A stretch of 64,000 nucleotides of DNA, taken from Bog-473 sp963791455. GTDB taxonomy: Bacteria > Actinomycetota > Acidimicrobiia > Acidimicrobiales > RAAP-2. The notes under the pieces were generated by a model. It was not told where the DNA came from. It was given only the letters and a program-made list of their open reading frames with translations, and did no database searches. Positions 26,866-36,174 of the stretch are shown here, one piece after another (the stretch's first letter is position 1; the number at the start of each line of letters is the position of its first letter). A program made the translations under genes and the position numbers. The stretch lies in NCBI GenBank assembly GCA_963791455.1, contig CAWBSM010000004.1, forward strand, positions 620,001 to 684,000, written 5' to 3'.

Positions 26866-27647
26866 GAGCGGCCCGGGCGGCGCGCGTCCGGGCCAGGGGT
26901 CTCCTCCTCTGCTGCTTCCTCCTTTCGGCCGGCATCGCCGTCACCGCCTTCACCGCCGGAGCGGCCACCGCTGCCACCCCTTCGCTCGGCATCCTCGTCG
27001 TCTCCGACCTGGGCCACGGGTACACGGTCACCTCCGAGGGCCCGCTGCACCCCTCGGAGTTCGCCGCCAGCTCGCCGGACCCGGCCGCGACTGCCGCCGC
27101 GCTCGCCACGCTGGCCCAGACCGATTCCACCTATGAGCGGGTGTGGGAGAACGAGATGGGCGCCCACCAGGTGCAGGACCTTCTGGTTCGCTTCCCGTCC
27201 GGCGGCGTGGCGCAGGGCTTCCTGCAGGCGGCGCAACGTGCCTTCCAGTCCGGAGAGATCGTGAGCACGGGCGCTCTGGGGGCCACCCCCGGGGCGCGCC
27301 GGACCGTCTATTTCGCCTCGGGCAGCCGGGCCGGCGTGGGAGAGGTCATCACCATGCGTGTCGGCACCGACGTGGACCTGCTCTCGTTCTTGTCGCGGGT
27401 GTCGGGGCACACGCCGCCGATTTCCCCCGCCGACGCCCTTCGGGTGGCCGCGGCCCAGCACGGGGCCATCGCGAGGGTCCCGAGGGGCAGGGTCGCCACC
27501 GTGGGCGGCGCCGCAAAGAGGGGGACATCCATCGCCACGATCGGTTGGGCCGCCGGGGCGGTCGCGGTGCTGGCCGTGGCGGTGGCGACGCCGGTCATCC
27601 TGCGCCGCCACGGTGCGCGGACCCCGCGTGGTCCCACGACATATTGA
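26862..27647 (+). CDS. Secreted, C-terminally membrane-anchored protein of unknown function
   Basis: 261 residues; the GTG overlaps the metH stop (GTGA). An Arg-rich start and 'GLLLCCFLLSAGIAVTAFTAG' form a signal peptide, cleaved perhaps after 'ATAA'. The mature part of about 190 residues has mixed alpha/beta composition ('LGILVVSDLGHGYTVTSEGP', 'VQDLLVRFPSGG'). 'TIGWAAGAVAVLAVAVATPV' is a C-terminal membrane helix followed by a basic tail. No known domain recognised. The overlap means it is translated with MetH, but no functional link is obvious. Confidence 0.7.
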   Translation: MRAARAARVRARGLLLCCFLLSAGIAVTAFTAGAATAATPSLGILVVSDLGHGYTVTSEGPLHPSEFAASSPDPAATAAALATLAQTDSTYERVWENEMGAHQVQDLLVRFPSGGVAQGFLQAAQRAFQSGEIVSTGALGATPGARRTVYFASGSRAGVGEVITMRVGTDVDLLSFLSRVSGHTPPISPADALRVAAAQHGAIARVPRGRVATVGGAAKRGTSIATIGWAAGAVAVLAVAVATPVILRRHGARTPRGPTTY

Positions 27648-27704
27648 CCATCAGTTGCGAAACAAAACCTCTTGTCGACTGGTTCGCAACGAGTCAGCAA
27701 CTGA
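27644..27704. promoter_or_regulatory. Inverted-repeat region upstream of the diguanylate cyclase gene
   Basis: 'TCAGTTGCGAAAC' (27651-27663) is matched on the other strand by 'TTCGCAAC' (27683-27690) and by 'GCAACTGA' (27697-27704). The repeats sit in the 96-bp gap before the GGDEF gene and could be an operator. A related 20-mer (16 of 20 bases alike) occurs at 39751-39770. Confidence 0.35.
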
Positions 27705-27743
27705 ACCGACCTAGCATGCTCGCGGAATCTTCGAGGGGGACCC

Positions 27744-29126
27744 ATGGAAGAGTTGTCACCCGCGGGCGTCGCGGTCACCGAGGACGACTGGAGCGCCGCA
27801 CGATCTAAGAACAGGCGGACCGCCTACCTCAGCTGTGTGATCGGGGTCATCGTCGGTCCGCTCATTGGGGTCCTGGCCGTCTATCTGACGGCATTGTTCG
27901 CGTCGGGCGGCGCGCGCTACCTGGTCATGGGCCTCTGGATGGCGGTGCTCGTCGCGCCCATGGCCATCGTCTTGTCGATGCGCAGCGTGAAGGAGCAGGA
28001 GAAGAGCGACGGCGTCATCGCCGCGCTGGCGGGCCAATTCGAGGCACAGGCCAGGGGGCAGAAATTCGAGAGCCGCCTGGCCAACGCCCTGGACATGGCC
28101 GAAGGGGAACCCGAGGTGGTCCAGGTGATCGAGCGGTCCTTCTCGGCCATCGTGCCCGACGCACCGATTGAGCTCCTGCTGGCCGACAACAGTCACGCTC
28201 ACCTCCTGCGGATGGCCTCCGCGTCGCCGACGGGATCACCTCCCGCCTGTGGCGTCGACTCGCCCGATCACTGCCCGGCGGCGCGCCGGGCGCAGGTGCA
28301 GCGATTCCAAGACAGCGAGGAGCTCGACGCGTGCCCCAAGCTCCGGGGACGACCCGAAGGCGCCATGTCGGCCATGTGTGTGCCGGTCTCGATCATGGGC
28401 CGGTCCGTCGGCGTCATCCACGTGACGGGCAAGCAGAACGACCGGTTTTCCGAGAACACGGAACTCGACCTGGCAACCTTGGCCAAGCTTTCGGGCGCCC
28501 GGATCGGCCTGCTGCGAGTCATGGCGGAGACGCAGCTCCAGGCGACCACGGACAGCCTGACCGGCCTCCTCAACCGACGGTCGTTCGAGCATCGCGTGGC
28601 CTCCGTCCGGCGGGAGGAACCACAGATCGTGATCGCCATGGCCGACCTCGACCACTTCAAGTTGCTCAACGACAGCTACGGCCACGAGACCGGCGACCGC
28701 GCCCTGCGGGTGTTCGCCCAGGTCCTCCGGGAATCGCTGCGAACCCAGGACCTGGTGTGCCGCCACGGCGGGGAGGAGTTCGCCATCGCGATCCCCGGCT
28801 GCAGCACCGAGAAAGCGCGCGAGATCTTCGAGGCGACACGCAGCCGACTCGACGCCGCCATGACGGTGGCCGGACTCCCCAAGTTCACCGTGAGCTTCGG
28901 GGTCGTCGCGGCCCAGCCCGGCGACGACCTCCCCAGCCTCCTGAGCCGGGCCGACGCCGCTCTGTTCCAGGCCAAGCGCGAGGGCAGGGACCGCGTGGTC
29001 GTCGTCGACCAGGACGGAGCCGAGGTTCGGGCGCCCGCGGGATCCTCCCATGCGCTGGGTAACGGCAACGTGCGCGTGCTCAACGGACGGGACGCGCTCG
29101 AGGTCGCGGAAGCCGTCGATTCCTAA
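27744..29126 (+). CDS. Membrane-bound diguanylate cyclase (2 TM - GAF - GGDEF)
   Basis: 460 residues, ATG preceded by GAGGGGGA. Two membrane helices (about 30-80), a linker helix, a GAF-like domain (about 110-265; ends 'TLAKLSGARIGLL') and a GGDEF domain (about 275-435). 'CRHGGEEFAIAIPG' is an active-site GGEEF, and 'LNDSYGHETGDRALR' is intact. RTQD, five residues before GGEEF, is an intact inhibitory I-site, so product feedback is expected. It makes c-di-GMP from two GTP. The GAF ligand is unknown. Confidence 0.9.
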   Translation: MEELSPAGVAVTEDDWSAARSKNRRTAYLSCVIGVIVGPLIGVLAVYLTALFASGGARYLVMGLWMAVLVAPMAIVLSMRSVKEQEKSDGVIAALAGQFEAQARGQKFESRLANALDMAEGEPEVVQVIERSFSAIVPDAPIELLLADNSHAHLLRMASASPTGSPPACGVDSPDHCPAARRAQVQRFQDSEELDACPKLRGRPEGAMSAMCVPVSIMGRSVGVIHVTGKQNDRFSENTELDLATLAKLSGARIGLLRVMAETQLQATTDSLTGLLNRRSFEHRVASVRREEPQIVIAMADLDHFKLLNDSYGHETGDRALRVFAQVLRESLRTQDLVCRHGGEEFAIAIPGCSTEKAREIFEATRSRLDAAMTVAGLPKFTVSFGVVAAQPGDDLPSLLSRADAALFQAKREGRDRVVVVDQDGAEVRAPAGSSHALGNGNVRVLNGRDALEVAEAVDS

Positions 29127-29167
29127 CCGCACCCTTTGGGCATCAGCCTGACGACGGAGGCAGGTAC

Positions 29168-30796
29168 CTACGGCAGGACTCCGAGGCTGGCCGCGGCCGT
29201 CGTCCTTGCCCACGGGTAATCGGCCTTGCCGTTCGGAGCTCGACGGACGCTGTCGAGCACGATGACCGCCTTCGGGATCTTGTAGCCGGACAGGGATGAT
29301 CGCAGCCAGGCCCGTAGGTCGTCGCCGTCCGGTGGCTCGGGCCGCGACGAAGCGACCACAGCGACGACCTGCTGGCCGAAACGCTCGTCGGGCAGACCGA
29401 CAACCAGGCAGTCGTCGACGTCGGGGTGGCGCTTCAAGGCCTCCTCGACCTCTTCTGGGAAGATCTTCTCGCCACCAGAATTGATGCAATTGGAGCCGCG
29501 GCCGAGCAGGGTGATCGTGCCGTCGGACTCCACCGTGGCCCAGTCTCCGGTCATGGCGTAGGTACGCCCGTCGAGCTGCAGAAAGGTACGCGCCGTCTTC
29601 TCGGGGTCCTTGAAGTACCCGAACGCCGTGGTCTCGCTCGCCAAGAGCCCTCGTTCACCGGAGCCGGGCGTCACTTCTTGGCCGTCCTCGGTGACGATCT
29701 TGGTGCCCGGGACCAGGCCGAAGTGGGCCGTCCGCGCACTCCTTCTCCTGCTTGCCATGATGGCCCCGTATCCGCCGCCTTCCGTCGAACCGAGGGCGTC
29801 GAAGAGGTCTGCCGCGAGGTAGGCGCTCAGACCGTCCTTGATCTCGGCGCTCCAGATGGCACCCGATGACACGACCAAGCGGACGCTTGCTGTGTCATAG
29901 GGGCGACCCGCAGCCTCTCGTTCCTCCAGAGCGCGCAGCATCGGCCGGGCAAAGGCGTCTCCGACGATGACGATCTCGGTAATCAGCTCCCGCTCCACGG
30001 CCTCCCACATCTCGTGAGCGTCATAGGTCCGACCCTCGAGCAGCACGACCGTGCCGCCAGAAACCAAGGCTCGCATTGCGCTCACCCACATGCCGGTGCC
30101 GTGCATCACGGGGCAACACGGAACCGAGACGATCGGCCCGAGCGCGCTGATCTGTTCGAGCATCGGGGCGATGTTCTCGATCGTCGCTGGCGGAACCAGC
30201 CCCATGACGCTGAACTGAGCGTAGATGTTGCCGCCGACGAAGTCTTGTTGGCGGTACATGACGCCCTTGGGCAGCCCTGTCGTTCCGCCCGTGTAAAGCA
30301 TGTAGACGTCGTCCCCACTTCTCTCTCGGCGCGGCTGGGCGGGGTGGGCGGCGATCACGGCATCGAACGCCACTGCCCCCGCGACGACGGAACCTCCCCC
30401 ATCGTCGACTTCCACCAGCAGCCGCAACCTTGGCAATTGGTCTCGGACCCTGGCGATACGATCGCCGAGAGACGAGTGATAGACGAGTACGTCGGCCTCG
30501 CTGTTGTCGAGGAGGTACGCCAGCTCGTCGTCGAGGTAGCGGTAATTGACGTTCACCGCGACCGCACTGCACTTGAATGCACCGTGCTGGGCCACGAGGT
30601 ACTCGGGACAGTTGTAGAGGAACAAGGCCACCTTGCTGCCGGACCCGACGCCCACTCCCTCGAGAGCCGAGGCAAAGCGGGCGGCTGCGTCGTCGAACTC
30701 CCGATAGGTCATCCGGCGAACGCCCTGCACGATGGCGGCGCGGTCCGGCGCAAAGTCGGCCACCGCCTCCCACACGCTCGCGAACTGCAGTTCCAT
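29168..30796 (-). CDS. Acyl-CoA synthetase, FadD type
   Basis: 542 residues, ATG start. AMP-binding family: 'YMLYTGGTTGLPKGVMYRQQD' region (P-loop, near residue 170), 'DALGSTEGGGYG' (A5), 'TGDWATVESDG' (A7) and the C-terminal catalytic Lys in 'NGKADYPWA'. Activates a carboxylic acid to its CoA thioester through an acyl-adenylate. It belongs to the group near FadD17/FadD19-like sterol or fatty-acid ligases, but the substrate is not fixed by sequence. 74 bp downstream of an acyl-CoA dehydrogenase gene on the same strand, so probably one degradation pathway. Confidence 0.87.
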   Translation of the reverse strand: MELQFASVWEAVADFAPDRAAIVQGVRRMTYREFDDAAARFASALEGVGVGSGSKVALFLYNCPEYLVAQHGAFKCSAVAVNVNYRYLDDELAYLLDNSEADVLVYHSSLGDRIARVRDQLPRLRLLVEVDDGGGSVVAGAVAFDAVIAAHPAQPRRERSGDDVYMLYTGGTTGLPKGVMYRQQDFVGGNIYAQFSVMGLVPPATIENIAPMLEQISALGPIVSVPCCPVMHGTGMWVSAMRALVSGGTVVLLEGRTYDAHEMWEAVERELITEIVIVGDAFARPMLRALEEREAAGRPYDTASVRLVVSSGAIWSAEIKDGLSAYLAADLFDALGSTEGGGYGAIMASRRRSARTAHFGLVPGTKIVTEDGQEVTPGSGERGLLASETTAFGYFKDPEKTARTFLQLDGRTYAMTGDWATVESDGTITLLGRGSNCINSGGEKIFPEEVEEALKRHPDVDDCLVVGLPDERFGQQVVAVVASSRPEPPDGDDLRAWLRSSLSGYKIPKAVIVLDSVRRAPNGKADYPWARTTAAASLGVLP

Positions 30797-30870
30797 CCGA
30801 GCCGACTGTAGCGGTGGCGGCGCGCAATCAGCCGAACGGCGAAGCCAGCCGGCGGGCGTCGGGTCGCAGC

Positions 30871-32028
30871 CTAACGGGCCGACCGGGGAAGGCCCAGGCC
30901 CAACCAGGCGATCAGATCGCGCTGGATCTCGTTGGTGCCACCTCCGAAGGTGAAGATGGTGTGAGCCCGGCCTTCGCGCTCCAGTCTGCCTCGGAGCACT
31001 GCACCCGGCGACCCCTCGGCGATGTACGCGCCCTGCCCCACGATCTCACCCAGCGTCCGGTAGGCCTCGAGGGCGAATTCGCTCCCGTAAACCTTCGTGG
31101 CCGAGGCATCCGCCGGCTGCAATCCTTTGTCGGCCGCCCACGCGACCTTCCAATTGAAGAGCTTGAGCGCATCAGCCCGGGCCCAGAGGCGGGCCAAGGC
31201 GATCTGCACCCACTGCTGATCGATGACCCGACGGCCATCGGGCAACGGTTGGGACGCTGCCCAGACCCTGACCTCCTCGATGGAGCGCAGGATGCCCGAG
31301 GCCGGGGAGATCGCCACCCGTTCCAGGTTGAGCTGGTTGGTGATGATGGCCCATCCCCCGTTCTCGTCGCCGATCAGGTTCCCACGCGGGATACGCACTC
31401 CGTCGTAGTAGGTGGCGCTGGTGAACTCGCCGGCGATCGTGCGCAGCGGTGTCCAGCTGAACCCCGGCGTGTCGGTGGGCACGAGGAAGACCGACAGACC
31501 GCGGTGCTTGGGTGCCTCGGGGTCGGTACGGGCGGCGAGCCACACGAAGTCGGCGTACTGAATGGCGCTCGTAAAGAGCTTTTCTCCCGTGATCACCCAC
31601 TCGTCGCCGTCGCGCTCGGCGCGGGTTCGCAGCGAGGCCAGGTCGGTGCCGGCAGAGGGCTCCGTGTACCCGATCGAAAAATGGAGCTCACCCCGCAGGA
31701 TGCCGGGAAGGAGGCGCGCTTTTTGCTCCGGCGTACCCAGCTGCATGATGGCGGGACCCACGGTGCCGAGGGTGAGCAGCGGCAGGGCCACCCCAGCCCA
31801 GTGCGACTCCTCGACGAAGATCATCTGGTCCACGGGGCCCCGCCCCTGACCGCCGTACTCAGCGGGCCACCCCAGCCCGAGCCAGCCGTCCTCTCCCATC
31901 CGCCGGATGGTGGCAAGGTAGTCAGGTCGGCCCGCGTCCTCCGGCGCCATCTCGGCCACCAACCGCGCAAAGTAGCTCCGCAGGGTGGACTGCAGCTCTC
32001 GCTGCTCCTGACTCAACTCCAGGTGCAA
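30871..32028 (-). CDS. Acyl-CoA dehydrogenase, FadE type
   Basis: 385 residues. 'GWLGLGWPAEYGGQGRGP' near residue 50, 'YTEPSAGTDLASLRTRA' (FAD/substrate loop) near 140, 'NQLNLERVAI' and 'FTFGGGTNEIQRDLIAWLGL' at the C terminus. Two-electron FAD-dependent alpha,beta-dehydrogenation of an acyl-CoA. The C terminus resembles the actinobacterial FadE proteins that act as heterotetramers in steroid side-chain breakdown, but no partner FadE is adjacent. Start ATG at 32026-32028. Confidence 0.87.
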   Translation of the reverse strand: MHLELSQEQRELQSTLRSYFARLVAEMAPEDAGRPDYLATIRRMGEDGWLGLGWPAEYGGQGRGPVDQMIFVEESHWAGVALPLLTLGTVGPAIMQLGTPEQKARLLPGILRGELHFSIGYTEPSAGTDLASLRTRAERDGDEWVITGEKLFTSAIQYADFVWLAARTDPEAPKHRGLSVFLVPTDTPGFSWTPLRTIAGEFTSATYYDGVRIPRGNLIGDENGGWAIITNQLNLERVAISPASGILRSIEEVRVWAASQPLPDGRRVIDQQWVQIALARLWARADALKLFNWKVAWAADKGLQPADASATKVYGSEFALEAYRTLGEIVGQGAYIAEGSPGAVLRGRLEREGRAHTIFTFGGGTNEIQRDLIAWLGLGLPRSAR

Positions 32029-32294
32029 GCGATGTCCTTCACCGTGGTGAACCTACCATCGGCTTCGCGCCGGGAGGCAAACCGCGACACGCCCTACAGG
32101 AACTGACGGCTTCCACGGTGCTCGGGAACGCACTCAGTCGAAGTGGGCTCGTTCGCATGCTCGATCGCATGGAGCGCGGTCGATCCGCTCCCGCAGAGCC
32201 CACACGGGACGTCGGCGCGGCGGACCGATCCGTCGCTCGGCGGCTTCTGGCGCAACCCGATACCGTCTGAGCGGCGATGGAGGGAGCACCCAGT

Positions 32295-33482
32295 ATGAGC
32301 GGACCGATGGAAGGGGTACGCGTCCTGGATCTGTCCATCGCGTTGACGGGGCCGTACGCGGCGGCACTGCTGGCTGATCAGGGTGCTGCGGTCATCAAGG
32401 TCGAGCGGCCAGGCGCCGGTGACATCGCGCGCTGGATCGGAGTGTCCGTGAACGGGATGAGCTCGCTGTACCTGGTCTGCAACCGGGGCAAGCGGAGCAT
32501 CGCCGTCGACCTGCAAAGACCCGAAGGAGCGGAGATCGTCAAGAGGCTCGCGGCGGAGAGCGACGTGGTACTGCAGAACTTCCGCCCCAGTGTCATCGAC
32601 CGGTTGGGTCTCGGCTATGACGACATCGTCACCATCAATCCCGACGTCGTCTACGCGTCGTTGTCCGGTTTCGGCTCCGAGGGCCCGAACCGCGACCGCG
32701 CCGCCTACGACACGGTGATACAGGCGTACGGGGGTTTCGCCAGCAGTCAGGCGGACCCGGCCGACGGTGTCCCCGTCTTCCTACGCCAGGCCGCGGCCGA
32801 CAAGGTGACGGCCCTGTTCGCAGCACAGGCCATCACCGCGGCCTTGTTCGCACGAGCACGAGGGCGAGGTGGGCAACATCTGGAGTTGTCGATGATGGAT
32901 GCCGTGGTCTCATTCCTCTGGGCCGATTCGGCAGCCAACGAGGTGCTCTTGGAGTCGGACCACTCGCTGCCCTCGAGCTTCATCGCGGGTTCCCAACCGT
33001 TTCGCTTCGCCGACGCATGGGGCATCGTCACGCCCACGTCGGATCACGACTTTGCGGGCATGTGCCGCGCCCTTGGGGTCGAAGGTTACGACGACCCACG
33101 GGTCGCCACCATCGTGGAACGCTTCAAGCACAGGGACGCGACTGCTCGGATGATGGAGTCGTGCTATGCCAACGCATCACGTCTGACGAGTGTCGAGGCA
33201 AGCGAACGCTTCGACACTGAGGGCGTGCCCTACGCCATGATCCTCTCTCCCGACGAGCTGACCCGCGACCCGCATGCGCTCGCTATGGGACTCTTCGAAT
33301 ACCAGGAGCACCACGTGGTCGGCCGAGTCCGCCTGCCTCGCCATCCAGCGCAGTTCATGTCCACGCCGGCGTCTCTGGCCAGCGGCTCTCCCGCCCTGGG
33401 CCAACATACCGATGAGATCCTCGAGGGACTCGGCTTGGCCGACCGCACCGCGGACCTGCGGTCAGCCGGCGTGGTGGAATGA
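32295..33482 (+). CDS. CaiB/BaiF family (class III) CoA transferase
   Basis: 395 residues from the ATG at 32295, chosen for GGAGGGAG nine bases upstream; an ATG at 32277 has no such site. 'GVRVLDLSIALTGPYAAALLADQGA', 'VIKVERPGAGD' and 'NRGKRSIAVDLQ' are family hallmarks; 'QAAADKVTALFAAQAI' carries the predicted catalytic Asp. It moves CoA between carboxylic acids. Divergent from FadE/FadD with about 270 bp between, so it probably belongs to the same acyl-CoA pathway, perhaps activating or racemising a branched acid. Confidence 0.85.
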   Translation: MSGPMEGVRVLDLSIALTGPYAAALLADQGAAVIKVERPGAGDIARWIGVSVNGMSSLYLVCNRGKRSIAVDLQRPEGAEIVKRLAAESDVVLQNFRPSVIDRLGLGYDDIVTINPDVVYASLSGFGSEGPNRDRAAYDTVIQAYGGFASSQADPADGVPVFLRQAAADKVTALFAAQAITAALFARARGRGGQHLELSMMDAVVSFLWADSAANEVLLESDHSLPSSFIAGSQPFRFADAWGIVTPTSDHDFAGMCRALGVEGYDDPRVATIVERFKHRDATARMMESCYANASRLTSVEASERFDTEGVPYAMILSPDELTRDPHALAMGLFEYQEHHVVGRVRLPRHPAQFMSTPASLASGSPALGQHTDEILEGLGLADRTADLRSAGVVE

Positions 33483-33581
33483 GGCCGCTCGTCCGGGTTT
33501 CGAGCTTCGGTCCTGTCGCCGTACGCCCTCTCGGGCGTTGCGCCCTGCACTCCAGCTACATCACGCGCTGATCCGGTGTCC

Positions 33582-34406
33582 TTACGCGAAGACCCACCCG
33601 CGCAGACCCGTGCCGGGGAGCAATCTTCCGAACTGAAGACCAGGGAAGTGCGTGGCCGCCATCGGGACATCGGTACCCTCCAGCTCCCGGGCCAATGCGT
33701 TCCGGGTGGCCTGAGCCAACGAGCGGTCGACATCTCCGATCATCTCCCAGTCATCTTCAAGGAGTTCCGCCGGGCAATGGACGACATCACCCAAGAGGAT
33801 CGCTCGCTCGGCGCCTGACGAGACAACGATGATGGTGCTCCCTGGCGTGTGGCCGGGAGCGCTCTGCACATTGACCCCGGGCAGGATGGCTCCATCGCCG
33901 TGCCAGGTCTCAACTCGCTCCCGCACCACGGGCATCAGCTCCCTTGAGCACCGGCCACCCATGACCTGGATAGCGAGCGACTCGTCGTAGAGGTCGGTTC
34001 CGAGGAAGAAGTCCCAGTCAGCTTGGTGGCAACGGTACGTGGCATTGGGGAAGAGCGGTCGTTCGCCGTCGGACGCCCAACCCACATGATCGAAGTGCAG
34101 GTGGGTGAGAGCCACATCGGTGACGTCCTCCGGTTTCACTCCGAGAGCCGCGAGGTTGCGCATGAAGGATCCCGTGCGCTCAGGATCGGCGTGTGGTCCG
34201 ATGCCCACGTCGACAAGCAAGGTCTTCGTGCCGTCTCGGACGAGGAACCCACCCATCTCAAAGGTGAGCATCCCGTTGGCATCGAGAAACCGCTGATGGG
34301 GAATCCAGTCCTCTTCGTTTGGCCGATTGAACATCAGAGTCGGCGGAGCCACGATGCTGCCGTCAGAGACGCCCTCAATGGTGATGTGTCCTACCTGCAC
34401 GACCAC
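33582..34406 (-). CDS. Metallo-beta-lactamase fold hydrolase, AttM/AiiA-like
   Basis: 274 residues, GTG start (a second GTG two codons on is possible). The zinc-site motif 'LTHLHFDHVG' near residue 105, 'GHTPGSTIIVV' (third His), 'LLGDVVHCP' (bridging Asp) and a late 'ATHFPGLQFG' His form a full dinuclear site. The layout matches N-acyl-homoserine-lactone lactonases and related hydrolases. Whether it acts on a lactone, an ester or a thioester is open. No neighbour shares its strand closely. Confidence 0.8.
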   Translation of the reverse strand: MVVQVGHITIEGVSDGSIVAPPTLMFNRPNEEDWIPHQRFLDANGMLTFEMGGFLVRDGTKTLLVDVGIGPHADPERTGSFMRNLAALGVKPEDVTDVALTHLHFDHVGWASDGERPLFPNATYRCHQADWDFFLGTDLYDESLAIQVMGGRCSRELMPVVRERVETWHGDGAILPGVNVQSAPGHTPGSTIIVVSSGAERAILLGDVVHCPAELLEDDWEMIGDVDRSLAQATRNALARELEGTDVPMAATHFPGLQFGRLLPGTGLRGWVFA

Positions 34407-34581
34407 ATTCTTACGCGGCTGAGCTCACAGCGTCTCGGGCCTTCAGATCACGGGTGCCGCTCCTGGCCTGATTTCGGGATCTCTCGACGACTCGCCGCCG
34501 ACGGCGTGAGTGGCCACATGCACCCGAGTTACGCCGGACTCAGTCCGGTATCGGTTGGGATCACTCGTCTATGTTGCCGAC

Positions 34582-36165
34582 ATGAGGAGACCGGTCGTCA
34601 TGCGCACGGGCACAATTGCCCTCCTAGTGGGAAGCGCCGTCGTCTCGTGTTCTTCGCAGGTTGCATCCGGTTCGGCCCTCAGTGCCAGCACGGCGGATTT
34701 GAACGGTGCACCGCCGCAGGTCACCTCCGCCGGGAGCAATCAATGGCCGCTTCCCGGACACGACTACGACAACACCCGCGATGCGGGACAGTCGCCCATC
34801 AACGCCAAGTCGATAGACGGTCTTGCTCCTGTCTGGACCGTTCCAATGACCGGGGCGCTCACCACCGCGCCGATCATCCTTGGACAGCGGATCTATGTCG
34901 AAGACGACCAAGGATCCGTGGCGGCAATCGATCGTGCGACCGGACATGTCTTCTGGCGCAGCAAGCAGACGGGATTCTCAATCGGGCCTGACGGTGTCGC
35001 CGTCGGATGGGGCAACGTCTTCGCAGCGACCAGCGACGGTGTGATCGCCCTCAACGCGAGTAACGGCGCGACGGTTTGGTCCCGTCGCCTCACGACAACG
35101 GAAGGAGTCGACATACAGCCGACCGTCGTCGCTGGACGAGTCCTGGTGGCCACCGTTCCGGTGAGCGTCGCCAGCGGCATCTACGTGGGCGGTGACCGGG
35201 GCTGGCTCTTCGCTCTCAACGCGGCCACCGGCGCCACCGACTGGGCGTTCGATACGGTCGCCTCATCGGACCTCTGGGGCCATCCGGCCGTCAACTCCGG
35301 TGGCGGCGCCTGGTACCCACCCGCAATCGACGTGGCCGCGAACCGGGTGTACTGGGGAACCGCGAACCCCGCCCCTTTTCCGGGCACGCCGGAGTATCCG
35401 AACGGGACGAGCCGGCCTGGCCCAAACCTCTACACGGATTCCACCGTGGCACTGAACCTGTCCAACGGGAAATTGGTCTGGTTTCACCAGGCGACGGCGC
35501 ACGACATCTTCGACCGCGACTTTGTCCACACCATGATCGTCGACATTCCGGGGTCCTCGCGCCGCGTCATCATCGGCACGGGCAAGAGCGGCAAGGTAAT
35601 CGGCTTCGATCCGACCACCGGCCGCCTCCTGTGGCGCACCTTCGTCGGAACGCAGCACAACGGAGAATTGAGTGCGCTCTCCGGCCCGACCGACGTTCTT
35701 CCTGGCACCTACGGCGGTGTGCTCACACCACCGGCGTCGGCGAAGGGCATCGTGTTCGTGGCCACTTTGAACGCGCCCGACACCCTGTACCCCGACCGGA
35801 CCGCATACTTCGGGGGAAAGCTCGGGACGTTCCCCGGTGACCTGGAGGCCATCAACGCCTCGACGGGCCGCATCCTGTGGGACACCAAGGTGCCCGGAGA
35901 CCCAACCGGGGGCGCAACGGTCGTCAACGACCTGGTGTTGACCGCCACCTACCAAGGGAAACTGTTCGCGCTCAGCCGCTCGAGCGGCCGCATCGTCTGG
36001 GAAGACCGGCTCCCGGGCGGTGTGAACGGCTGGATGTCGATCTCTCGCAACCTCGTGATCATTCCGGTGGGTGTCACACAGCCACCTGAAGTCGTCGCGC
36101 TGCGGCTTCCCAGCGGGCCACGCGGCAACCCGGTCCGGTCCGGAGCAGCTCGTGCACAGAAGTGA
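34582..36165 (+). CDS. Secreted lipoprotein with PQQ-type beta-propeller
   Basis: 527 residues from the ATG at 34582; an ATG at 34600 with GAGGAGA ten bases upstream is an alternative. 'GTIALLVGSAVVSCSS' is a lipoprotein signal with Cys as the lipidation site. The rest consists of propeller repeats such as 'NASNGATVWSRRL', 'NAATGATDWAF', 'DPTTGRLLWRTF', 'NASTGRILWDTK' and 'SRSSGRIVWEDRL', typical of PQQ/PVA-dehydrogenase-like and BamB-like proteins. Metal/quinone ligands cannot be confirmed, so it may be a dehydrogenase or a scaffold. TATGTT six bases before the first ATG could make it leaderless. Confidence 0.8.
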   Translation: MRRPVVMRTGTIALLVGSAVVSCSSQVASGSALSASTADLNGAPPQVTSAGSNQWPLPGHDYDNTRDAGQSPINAKSIDGLAPVWTVPMTGALTTAPIILGQRIYVEDDQGSVAAIDRATGHVFWRSKQTGFSIGPDGVAVGWGNVFAATSDGVIALNASNGATVWSRRLTTTEGVDIQPTVVAGRVLVATVPVSVASGIYVGGDRGWLFALNAATGATDWAFDTVASSDLWGHPAVNSGGGAWYPPAIDVAANRVYWGTANPAPFPGTPEYPNGTSRPGPNLYTDSTVALNLSNGKLVWFHQATAHDIFDRDFVHTMIVDIPGSSRRVIIGTGKSGKVIGFDPTTGRLLWRTFVGTQHNGELSALSGPTDVLPGTYGGVLTPPASAKGIVFVATLNAPDTLYPDRTAYFGGKLGTFPGDLEAINASTGRILWDTKVPGDPTGGATVVNDLVLTATYQGKLFALSRSSGRIVWEDRLPGGVNGWMSISRNLVIIPVGVTQPPEVVALRLPSGPRGNPVRSGAARAQK

Positions 36166-36174
36166 AGGTCCGAG

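Noticed and set aside
32094..32516. 140-residue minus-strand frame in the fadE-CoA transferase gap
   Set aside because: Overlaps the CoA transferase start and shows no domain; the gap is more likely a divergent promoter region.
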